From Desulfitobacterium chlororespirans DSM 11544 (GTDB lineage Bacteria > Bacillota > Desulfitobacteriia > Desulfitobacteriales > Desulfitobacteriaceae), in NCBI RefSeq assembly GCF_900143285.1, contig NZ_FRDN01000003.1, positions 310,001 through 374,000 of the forward strand: DNA of 64,000 nucleotides, written 5' to 3'. Shown piece by piece: positions 1 to 8,402 of this stretch. Numbering within the stretch: the first letter of the stretch is position 1; each line of letters opens with the position of its first letter. The position numbers were made by a program, and so were the translations under genes. The notes under the pieces were generated by a model. That model was not told the origin of the DNA, ran no database searches, and was given only the letters and a program-made list of their open reading frames with translations.

Positions 1-11
1 GACCTGCACCT

Positions 12-52
12 AAAAAAAGCAGGGCCACCCGTTTGGCGGATGGCCCTGCTTT
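12..52 (-). terminator. Rho-independent terminator of the collagen-like gene
   Basis: A hairpin with a 10 bp GC-rich outer stem (AGCAGGGCCA paired with TGGCCCTGCT) lies just past the stop codon at 75. On the minus strand it is followed by a run of seven T residues. It ends the collagen-like transcript. Confidence 0.85.
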
Positions 53-74
53 GTGCGGTAGGAATAAAACACAT

Positions 75-2015
<1,941 letters not shown>

Positions 2016-2107
2016 TCAAGCCTACAATCCCATATAAATAGAAAATTGCTTTGCTTCATTATCCTTGTTGAACAAAACACCAGCTTTAAAAAAACTTCAG
2101 TGTGCAC

Positions 2108-2136
2108 TATTATATGCAACTTGTACACAATCTGTT
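2108..2136 (-). promoter_or_regulatory. Candidate sporulation (sigma-K type) promoter of the collagen-like gene
   Basis: On the minus strand an AACA element is followed by 16 bases and then CATATAATA, which fits the AC / CATAnnnTA pattern of late mother-cell sigma-K promoters. It lies about 114 bp upstream of the start codon. The same bases also read as TTAACA, 18 bases, TATAAT, so a sigma-A promoter cannot be excluded. The broken copy at 3728-4102 lacks this element. Confidence 0.4.
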
Positions 2137-2159
2137 AACACAGACAGCCTTAAGCTGCT

Positions 2160-2500
2160 TATCAGCCAACCCACCAGGATTGAATCACCGGGAAGCTAAA
2201 AAAGGATATGCAGGAAATAATAACGGTGAAAAGCAATATCGACCATCTGCTCGGCCTGACGGGCAGGCAGAACAATAAGGAAATGGAGCGATAGCGACAT
2301 GACGCAACATGAGGTGCGAAGCGCCAACTTCGGGCCAACTTGGCCCGAAGTCGCAGGGTTTGGGGAAGGCACTCCCCAACAAGCAGTTTTGAGGTTTTAC
2401 CGTAAGGGAGAATCTTCAAAACGTGCTGGTGTATATACACCGGTCCTGCTTGCCGGTTAGCGGAAAGGCTCGAAATGCTCATAAATAATAGCGTGAGAAT
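2160..2500 (+). mobile_element. Remnant resembling the mobilisation/oriT region of Firmicute conjugative elements
   Basis: No convincing gene is seen in this stretch. It contains a perfect 11 bp inverted repeat with a one-base spacer (CTTCGGGCCAA / TTGGCCCGAAG, 2328-2350), then GGGGA...TCCCC. The surrounding text (GCAGGGTTTGGGGAAGGCAC, CACCGGTCCTGCTTGCCGG) resembles, from memory, sequence near mobilisation genes in clostridial integrative elements. No relaxase, integrase or complete end is present, so at most this is a remnant. It leads into the TetR cluster. Confidence 0.4.
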
Positions 2501-2517
2501 ATAATTTAGTTCCCTTC

Positions 2518-2563
2518 TTGACAAGTGATCAGTTGTTCACTATAATAGTGAACAACTGATCAC
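2518..2563 (+). promoter_or_regulatory. Promoter with embedded perfect TetR-type operator
   Basis: A consensus promoter, TTGACA (2518-2523), 17 bases, TATAAT (2541-2546), is overlaid by a perfect inverted repeat. The 16 bp arms GTGATCAGTTGTTCAC (2525-2540) and its complement (2548-2563) flank the -10 box. Repressor binding would cover the spacer and the -10. The TetR gene starts 24 bp downstream, so autorepression of the three-gene unit is the likely mode. Confidence 0.9.
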
Positions 2564-2586
2564 CACATTTACTAATGGAGGTTATT

Positions 2587-3222
2587 ATGCCAAAGAACGA
2601 AACACGGGATACAAAGGAAGTTATTTTGAGTGTTGCACTAAAATTGTTTTCTGAAAGAGGCTATGATGGAGTTGGTATCCGTGACATATCAAAAGAAATC
2701 GGAATACGGGAGAGCGCCCTTTACAAGCATTATAGCGGAAAGCAAGATATTTTTGACTCAATTCTCAAAGACATTGAGCGCCGTTACCAAGAGGAAGTTG
2801 CTACTTTTATTCCCCCTGAAAGCATGGCCAATACTCTCTCAGGAGAAAGTGATGTAAGAGAGGAATTATTTCGTATTAGCGTTACCATGTTTCAGTTCTA
2901 TCTCAAAACAGAGTATGGTTCGCAACTGCGTAGAATGTTGACAATGGAACAGTATAGAACTTCGGAGGCAAGCAAGTTTTTTAGGGAATTGATAATAGAC
3001 AAGGGCTTGGATTATATATCAGGCGTGTTTACTAATTTAATAAATGAGGGAGTTTATGTTGATGCTGACCCAATGGTAATGGCCTTGCAGTTTTATTCAC
3101 CTTTGTATTTGCTGTTATCAAAATACGACAATCAGCCCGAAAAATATGAAGAAGCTTTATCTTTTTTACAAAGACATATGACGATATTCAATAAAATCTA
3201 TTTAAGGAGCGATAAACTATGA
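2587..3222 (+). CDS. TetR/AcrR-family transcriptional regulator
   Basis: A 211-residue protein. The N-terminal 50 residues have the TetR DNA-binding pattern (ILSVALKLFSERGYDGVGIRDI, then the recognition helix region ESALYKHYSGKQDIF). The C-terminal three quarters are a helical ligand-binding domain with no recognisable ligand. The ATG at 2587 follows GGAGG by 5 bases; the ATG at 2575 overlaps that site and is rejected. It heads an operon with the membrane protein (4-base ATGA overlap) and the truncated flavodoxin. The perfect palindrome over its promoter indicates autoregulation. Low GC compared with the rest of the window suggests transfer. Confidence 0.9.
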   Translation: MPKNETRDTKEVILSVALKLFSERGYDGVGIRDISKEIGIRESALYKHYSGKQDIFDSILKDIERRYQEEVATFIPPESMANTLSGESDVREELFRISVTMFQFYLKTEYGSQLRRMLTMEQYRTSEASKFFRELIIDKGLDYISGVFTNLINEGVYVDADPMVMALQFYSPLYLLLSKYDNQPEKYEEALSFLQRHMTIFNKIYLRSDKL

Positions 3223-3575
3223 AAGGAATTGGAATATTGGCAGCAGAGTGGTTTATAACCAGCCTGATTGTTTATGCAGGACTATCTGGCAAGCAAATAT
3301 TATTCATTAATGGGCCGAGATCGGCTGTTATTACTTTAGGCGCAATCGGATTTGCAATGTGCATGATTATGCCAACAATCGGCAAATTTATCAGCAATGC
3401 ACCTGCTCACCCGCTCACCATCATGGGGTACATCTTTGGGATAATCCCATTACTTACAACAGCAATACAACTATTCAAATGGAAAATCCCCATCCTTTAT
3501 GACCCCAAAGTTGCGCTTTTTGTAGTTGCTGGCAGCATTGTCATAAAGTCGATTATTGGTAGATTGCACTATTGA
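3219..3575 (+). CDS. Small four-helix membrane protein of unknown function
   Basis: 118 residues with about four hydrophobic segments (near 4-22, 33-52, 66-85 and 95-112) and short polar loops. No family is recognised. Its start overlaps the TetR stop by four bases, so it is translationally coupled and shares the TetR-controlled promoter. In TetR/membrane protein/flavodoxin clusters such proteins may serve in efflux or stress resistance, but nothing in this sequence identifies a substrate. Confidence 0.7.
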   Translation: MKGIGILAAEWFITSLIVYAGLSGKQILFINGPRSAVITLGAIGFAMCMIMPTIGKFISNAPAHPLTIMGYIFGIIPLLTTAIQLFKWKIPILYDPKVALFVVAGSIVIKSIIGRLHY

Positions 3576-3609
3576 TAGTTAAATAAATAGCTGAAAAAGA
3601 GAGCGTTTT

Positions 3610-3759
3610 ATGAATATTGAAGTGCGTTATTATTCAAAATCAGGTAATACAAAGAAAATTGCAAATGCTATTGCTAAACAAGTAGGGGTATCCGCAAAGT
3701 CAATTCATGATCCGCTACAAGGCAAAGTTGCTCCTGTTGTCCCTGCCCCTCCATTCTGA
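3610..3759 (+). pseudogene. Truncated flavodoxin (N-terminal fragment)
   Basis: The frame begins with a flavodoxin FMN-phosphate loop (VRYYSKSGNTKKIANAIA), correct for the first 25 residues of a family usually about 140-160 residues long. After about 37 residues (HDPLQG) it runs into sequence identical to the end of the collagen-like repeat region and stops at codon 50. The junction is near 3728. The protein has no FMN isoalloxazine-binding loops and cannot be functional. It was the third gene of the TetR operon. Confidence 0.8.
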
Positions 3760-4102
3760 TCTAAAGGATCAAGCTCTGCGGCAGCACATGATGAGCTGCG
3801 ATCAAATTTCCCTCGTTATCTTTCCCCAAGCCGAAATCTCAACATTTTCCAAACTGGTGGCAAATTGAAACTGAAACGCATCAAAATTGGCTGAATAGTT
3901 CCAAAACATACGCTGTAGTAGCGGTTCCAGATACATAAGATTCAGATATTTGTACAGAAGCAGCTGCGGAATCATCATTTACTACTCTGACAGTAAGCAC
4001 AGTAGTTGCTCTTATTCCGGAAACGGGTGGATTTTCAATCAATCCCGTGGTTAATAGCGCCATGAATTTTATCTCCTCTTTTTTCAAGCCTACAATCCCA
4101 TA
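3728..4102 (-). pseudogene. Broken duplicate of the 5' end of the collagen-like gene
   Basis: This segment is nearly identical to 1619-2035: start region, head domain and the first few bases of the repeat region. A deletion of about 38 bp relative to the original (corresponding to about 1798-1836) shifts the frame, so translation from the ATG at 4063 stops at 3881 after 60 residues. No C-terminal domain or collagen array follows. The duplication ends where the 5' leader diverges (after CCCATATAA), so the sigma-K-like promoter is not copied. Confidence 0.85.
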
Positions 4103-4146
4103 TAATTGGAAAGTATAGAGCGCAAGCTTATGCTTTCTGACAGTGC

Positions 4147-4173
4147 AAAAAAACGCCGGCATTTTTGCCGGCG
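4147..4173 (-). terminator. Terminator of the activase operon
   Basis: A CGCCGGCA / TGCCGGCG hairpin with a four-base loop is followed on the minus strand by seven T residues. It lies about 55 bp past the activase stop codon. Confidence 0.85.
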
Positions 4174-4226
4174 CCCTCTAAAACTCACATTCCAACTTCC
4201 TGAAATCGCTTTTACCTGCTCCCTCA

Positions 4227-5348
4227 TTACGATACCATTTCATCGCCCTTAACAACGGGCGTCTCCTTTTCCCCCACTGCTTCGCTGCCCCGCACTGCTC
4301 CTTTATCGCATTTGTTGCCCCAGGCATCGATCAGCTCTTCATTCCTGTAAACACAAATGACTTCACAGTTATTGGGGCATCCCTGGCATTCCACACCCCG
4401 GGTATCAAAATGCATCTCCGTCATGCTGAAGTTGAAATCCTGCTCCTGGCCGGAGCTTTTGGCCAGCAAGGCCGCGCCTAAGGCTCCCATCAAATGAGCA
4501 TGAGGGTCCACATGGATGGTTTCGCCGGTTGCTTCCTCAAAGGCTTTGATCACTCCGACATTTTTGCTGACGCCCCCCTGGAAGACGATGGGGGCTTTGG
4601 TGCGTTTGCCTTTGCCCACATTATTCAGGTAATTGGCCACTACAGCATGGCACAATCCGGCCACGATATCCTCTTTTTTATGGCCGATCTGAGCCTTGTG
4701 CACCATATCCGACTCGGCAAAAACCGTACATCTGGCCGCTATTTTGGTGGGGTTCTGGGAACGTAGGGCCATTTCGCCGAATTCTTCCACTTCCATCCCC
4801 AGCCGCTTGGCCTGGGAGGACAGGAAGGAGCCTGTGCCGGCGGCACACAAGGTATTCATGGCATAATCCACCACAATCCCGTCTTCCACCAGAATAATCT
4901 TGGAATCCTGACCACCTATTTCAAAAATAGTCCGGACATCGGGGTAGACGGACAGGGTTCCCACGGCATGGGCCGTGATTTCATTTTTGACTACCTGGGC
5001 ATTGAGAAGAGCGCCGATCAAACGCCTGGCCGAACCGGTGGTGCCCACGGCCTTAACTTCAATACCCTGACTGACATGACTGACATGATTGCTGTTATTG
5101 TTGTTATTGTTGTCGTTATCGCCATTACTGCTGATATCATTGCTGAAATCATCATTGCCGTCAGCCTCTTTAATACAATCAATACCGTCGATCTGAGCTT
5201 TAAGATCGGCAATTACTGCCTTGACGGCCTCCACGGGATTCCCTTCCGTCCACAAATATTTCTCGGCCAGAATCCTGTTGTTCTGGTCGATGATCACACC
5301 TTTAGTGGAAATGGAGCCGCTGTCCACTCCTAAATAACATTTTGCCAT
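4227..5348 (-). CDS. Acyl-CoA dehydratase activase (BcrAD/BadFG-type ATPase)
   Basis: 373 residues of the ASKHA-fold family whose members, such as HgdC, use ATP to push one electron into 2-hydroxyacyl-CoA or benzoyl-CoA-type iron-sulfur enzymes. Visible motifs are the phosphate loop GVDSGSISTKG (7-17), EIGGQDSKI, NTLCAAGTGSF and AARCTVFAESD (the two cysteines that bridge the dimer's 4Fe-4S cluster in the family) and the GGVSKNVG adenosine motif. A C-terminal CQGCPNNCEVIC tail adds further cysteines. Residues about 63-100 are an Asp/Asn/Ser-rich insertion absent from typical members. It is the last gene of a three-gene minus-strand operon and overlaps the upstream gene by 19 bp. No dehydratase alpha/beta pair is nearby, so the target is unknown. 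Confidence 0.85.
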   Translation of the reverse strand: MAKCYLGVDSGSISTKGVIIDQNNRILAEKYLWTEGNPVEAVKAVIADLKAQIDGIDCIKEADGNDDFSNDISSNGDNDNNNNNNSNHVSHVSQGIEVKAVGTTGSARRLIGALLNAQVVKNEITAHAVGTLSVYPDVRTIFEIGGQDSKIILVEDGIVVDYAMNTLCAAGTGSFLSSQAKRLGMEVEEFGEMALRSQNPTKIAARCTVFAESDMVHKAQIGHKKEDIVAGLCHAVVANYLNNVGKGKRTKAPIVFQGGVSKNVGVIKAFEEATGETIHVDPHAHLMGALGAALLAKSSGQEQDFNFSMTEMHFDTRGVECQGCPNNCEVICVYRNEELIDAWGNKCDKGAVRGSEAVGEKETPVVKGDEMVS

Positions 5349-6403
5349 GTGTTCCCTTCCCTTCTCATCATCAGCATGTCATGAAACGCTTCCAAACGCG
5401 TGAGCACCCCGGTTTCGGAAGTCTGAGCATCGAAACTGAAATACAGTATGGGCATTTTGTAATCATTGCTGATATTCTGCATCATGGGCATGGAATTGAC
5501 TTCCGGCGTACATCCGAAAGGTTTAACATGGATGACCCCGTCATAGCCGGCTTCAGCCAGTATTTTCGCCCGGGCCACACTATCTGTGCCATCGGCGCCG
5601 ATTTCATACTCCAGATAGTTTCCTGCCAACTTCAGCAAGTCACTGGATTTAGGATGATGGCGCAGCAAATAAGATACAGTGATGAAGCGGGTGACCTGGA
5701 TGCCCTTTTTCGCCAGCTCCTTTTCGATGAAACAGCTGCTGAACGGTTCCATGAGGGTATAGAGCTCTCCGACGATCCCCACTCTGAGAGGATTTTCCGG
5801 TTTATTGACTTCCAGTTGGCGGAACAGGGCATCGTATTTTCGATGGAGTTTGTCCAGGCTTCGGAAGCCTTCCACAGCGGGAAGCTCCCGGAGAAATTCT
5901 TTTTGCAGCAGCTCAAAGCTGCCCTCCCGGACGGCAAAGCCGATGTTGCTCCTGATCATGTGATCCAGGGAGTCCATGGCCTCGATCATTTTAAAGGTCA
6001 GCTGAAAGTAGTAGGCGAATCGGGCAAAGGACAGTTGAGGGTTCAAGCGCTTAAAGCGGCTGAAAAAGGCTATCGGATTGACTTTTTCGTTGTCGATCAG
6101 GCTGATGAACTCAAAATCATAGCCTAGATCTCTCAAGATCTGTTCCTGAATTTCCCCATAATACCCGAACCGGCAGCCCCCACCGGACTGGACCAGGATA
6201 TTCGCTCCTTGTTCCAGGGCTTCCAGGTAGTTGCCCAGGTTATATTTAAAGGGTACACAAACAAAATCCGGGCTGTATTTCGAGCCCAGTTCCAAGGTTT
6301 TTTTGGTAATGGGGGGCGGGGTAAAGACCTGAATATTATCCAGAACGTGTCTGAGCAGAAATTCGATGGCCACATGGTAATTTCCCATATGGGGAAAACT
6401 CAT
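5330..6403 (-). CDS. HgdB-like 2-hydroxyacyl-CoA dehydratase/activase-associated protein
   Basis: 357 residues related to the 2-hydroxyglutaryl-CoA dehydratase D-subunit family. Family-type cysteines are visible in DFVCVPFKYNLGN, SGGGCRFGYYGE and KPFGCTPEVNSMPM, the set expected for one 4Fe-4S cluster. In many clostridia this module and the DUF2229 module are fused to the activase in one protein of about 1400 residues; here the pieces are separate genes. The start at 6403 lies 14 bp after the upstream stop behind AGGAAAAG; the longer reading from 6517 overlaps the preceding gene. The substrate is not deducible. Confidence 0.75.
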   Translation of the reverse strand: MSFPHMGNYHVAIEFLLRHVLDNIQVFTPPPITKKTLELGSKYSPDFVCVPFKYNLGNYLEALEQGANILVQSGGGCRFGYYGEIQEQILRDLGYDFEFISLIDNEKVNPIAFFSRFKRLNPQLSFARFAYYFQLTFKMIEAMDSLDHMIRSNIGFAVREGSFELLQKEFLRELPAVEGFRSLDKLHRKYDALFRQLEVNKPENPLRVGIVGELYTLMEPFSSCFIEKELAKKGIQVTRFITVSYLLRHHPKSSDLLKLAGNYLEYEIGADGTDSVARAKILAEAGYDGVIHVKPFGCTPEVNSMPMMQNISNDYKMPILYFSFDAQTSETGVLTRLEAFHDMLMMRREGNTWQNVI

Positions 6404-6416
6404 GATCTTTTCCTGG

Positions 6417-7358
6417 CTAGCCAATTTGCGCTTCCCTCCCGGTCTTTTTCCTTTCCATGATGATATCCACAAAGCTTTCAATTCTGGTCTGCAAGCCTGC
6501 TTCTCCCTGCAGTTCATCCACGATGATATTAGCCATAGGAACGCCTTTTATTTTTCTCAGGCATAATTCATTGACCAGGGAATCGGGACCACAGGGGAAG
6601 GTGGAAATGAAGATGATTCCATCGATGTTCTTCTGATAATGATCAATGGCCCCAATGAGTTCTTTGTTGAAAATCCAATAGAGGGTGTCCGAGATGAGCC
6701 TTGACTTGAGGGCGGTTTGCTTCTTGTCGGCGGCATCGGCATAAACAGGCACAATACCCAGGCTTTCCAGATGCTTGACAACCGGATAGCCCACTACCTT
6801 GTCATAGGTGTTGTAATCATGGGCGATAATGAGTATTTTCAGCTTGTCTTTGACCAGGATAAGACTCTCCTGCTTTTCGGCCAACAGCAGTTCTTTCTGC
6901 TTTTGCAGCCTTTTCCCTTTAAGATAGGCTCTTAATACCAGGACGGGGTTTTTGCCCAATTCCCTGCCCATCTTCATAAAGCCTTTGAATTCACTTTCTT
7001 GATTAGCCATATCGACGTTGTAGCTGAGCAGATTTACTTCTTTAAAGGTATTTTTGACGATATCGTAGAGGGCGTTGAACTTGGTGCATACTTCTTCTTT
7101 TCTGCCGAAACCGACGATCCTGGGTACTAAGATAAAGTCTGCTTTTCCTCTCAGGTAAGCAAGATGGCCCATATAAATCTTGGCGGAAAGGCAGCTTTCG
7201 TCGATGGAGGAATCAATGCCGTCTTTCAAAATCTTCTTATTGGTTTCCGGACTTAAGATGACCTGGCAATTCAATTCCGTAAAAAAGGTTTGCCATAGGT
7301 ATTGATATTTAAAGTAGAGAAAAGCCCGGGGAATTCCTATGGTGATTTTATCTTTCAA
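6417..7358 (-). CDS. DUF2229-type acyl-CoA dehydratase activase-related protein
   Basis: 313 residues beginning with the typical DUF2229 pattern: IGIPRAFLYFKYQYLWQTFF, LSPETNKKI, DESCLSAKIYMGHL and later FPCGPDSLVNELC. These are the conserved cysteines of the family, which resembles HgdB subunits. The start is TTG at 7358 with a purine-rich AAAGAAG upstream. It is the first gene of the activase operon. The role is probably electron transfer or scaffolding with the activase, inferred from fusions in other genomes. Confidence 0.75.
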   Translation of the reverse strand: MKDKITIGIPRAFLYFKYQYLWQTFFTELNCQVILSPETNKKILKDGIDSSIDESCLSAKIYMGHLAYLRGKADFILVPRIVGFGRKEEVCTKFNALYDIVKNTFKEVNLLSYNVDMANQESEFKGFMKMGRELGKNPVLVLRAYLKGKRLQKQKELLLAEKQESLILVKDKLKILIIAHDYNTYDKVVGYPVVKHLESLGIVPVYADAADKKQTALKSRLISDTLYWIFNKELIGAIDHYQKNIDGIIFISTFPCGPDSLVNELCLRKIKGVPMANIIVDELQGEAGLQTRIESFVDIIMERKKTGREAQIG

Positions 7359-7598
7359 TAGTACGTCACTTCTTTCCTGGAGGTTTCCTTGAACGGGAGC
7401 GGGCCGCCAAGGGGGATAGATAACGATGGCAGCATAATTGCCAACCCTCTGGTAATTCTAACCACTTATGCCCAACTTCATAAGTCGTAAATCAATGGAC
7501 AATCCTTCCCCTAAATAATCCCTTGCCGTTAGCGGCCGGCACAGGTTTCCAATTGGTTGGTTTTCACAACATTGTATTGCATTTGTACATATAATGTA

Positions 7599-7615
7599 AT
7601 ATGCTGAATATACTA
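7599..7615 (+). promoter_or_regulatory. Shared operator-like motif upstream of the RelB/PIN pair
   Basis: ATATGCTGAATATACTA lies 18 bp upstream of the antitoxin start. A 15-of-17 match occurs at 43849-43865 in the same position relative to the second RelB-type antitoxin. TTGCAT, 17 bases, TATGCT overlaps it as a possible promoter. The likely role is autoregulation by the antitoxin. Confidence 0.5.
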
Positions 7616-7632
7616 TAGTGAGGTGATTTCAG

Positions 7633-7923
7633 ATGGCAAAGAGTTCAAGCCTGTATATCCGCATTGACCCAAAAATTAAAGCCGAGGTAGAGGAGATTTA
7701 CGCACGATATGGCATGAGCATTACCGACGCCATAAATGTTTTCCTTTACCAGTCCCGCAACATCAATGGGCTTCCTTTCGATTTGCGCCCGTCCGCACAG
7801 GAAGCGCGTGCTCCTTTATCCCCAAGCATGAAGGGTGCCTTGAGAAAATACGCCGACCCTGCCTTAAGAGCGAAAGAAGAAGGCGCGTGGGAAAGGGCGG
7901 CGGAAAAGCATGAAGGTATTTGA
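7633..7923 (+). CDS. RelB/DinJ-family antitoxin
   Basis: 96 residues. The N-terminal ribbon-helix-helix part (SSLYIRIDPKIKAEVEEIYARYGMS, then ITDAINVFLYQS) is the RelB/DinJ DNA-binding fold, binding DNA as a dimer. The C-terminal part should neutralise the toxin. The start follows GAGGTGAT. It overlaps the PIN toxin by 14 bp, the usual coupled layout. A RelB-type antitoxin with a PIN toxin rather than a RelE toxin is a known but less common pairing. Confidence 0.85.
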   Translation: MAKSSSLYIRIDPKIKAEVEEIYARYGMSITDAINVFLYQSRNINGLPFDLRPSAQEARAPLSPSMKGALRKYADPALRAKEEGAWERAAEKHEGI

Positions 7924-8284
7924 TACCAACGCCGTTCTGCGTTATATTTTGCAGGATGATGAGAAAATGGCGGATGTGGTTGAGGATCATCTTAAACAGG
8001 GTGACTCCTTTATTCCTACGGAGGTAATCGCGGAAGTAGTATATGTCCTAAATGGAGTGTATCAGGTACCCCGCCAGGAAATTACGGCGGTTATTTCAGG
8101 CGTCTTGATGGAAGATGTATCAGTGACCAATGCCGCAGTGATCATAAAGGGACTCGAAACCTTTGCGACAACCACGCTCGATTTTGTAGATTGCCTTATG
8201 ATTGGATATCAGTATGACGGTAATATTGTTTTTACTTTTGACAAGAAGCTGAAAAAAATGCTCGAAAAACTATCTGCCGGGTAA
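7910..8284 (+). CDS. PIN-domain ribonuclease toxin (VapC-like)
   Basis: 124 residues covering a single PIN domain. Acidic residues expected at the magnesium site are visible at the N-terminus (KVFDTNAVLRYI), in the middle (PTEVIAEVVYVL) and near the C-terminus (LDFVDCLMIGY, VFTFDKKL). PIN toxins cut tRNA or rRNA. It is translated from an ATG inside the antitoxin gene and followed by a strong terminator. Confidence 0.85.
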   Translation: MKVFDTNAVLRYILQDDEKMADVVEDHLKQGDSFIPTEVIAEVVYVLNGVYQVPRQEITAVISGVLMEDVSVTNAAVIIKGLETFATTTLDFVDCLMIGYQYDGNIVFTFDKKLKKMLEKLSAG

Positions 8285-8302
8285 ACAAATTAATCAAAAA
8301 AG

Positions 8303-8349
8303 AAAGACGAAACCGTTTCCAGGCCTTGCTTGAAAACGGTTTCGTCTTT
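8303..8349. terminator. Bidirectional terminator between convergent genes
   Basis: A perfect 16 bp stem (AAAGACGAAACCGTTT and its complement) with a 15-base loop. A-rich and T-rich sides allow use by the PIN toxin gene (plus) and the flavoprotein gene (minus). Confidence 0.85.
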
Positions 8350-8402
8350 AATTGGTCATTATTTTAATCTCATGGCTTCCTTAATAGCTGCCGAAATGAT
8401 GA

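Noticed and set aside
2162-2524. Minus-strand 120-residue frame in the mobilisation-like remnant
   Set aside because: No start site, low-quality composition and overlap with the TetR promoter; the region looks non-coding or decayed.
4227-5348. Corrinoid activation protein for the methyltransferase system
   Set aside because: The ASKHA ATPase has the BadF/HgdC cysteines and partners and is 41 kb from the corrinoid operon; RACE proteins have a 2Fe-2S domain not seen here.
6209-6460. Plus-strand frames opposite the HgdB-like genes
   Set aside because: Shadow frames; the minus-strand genes carry clear family motifs.
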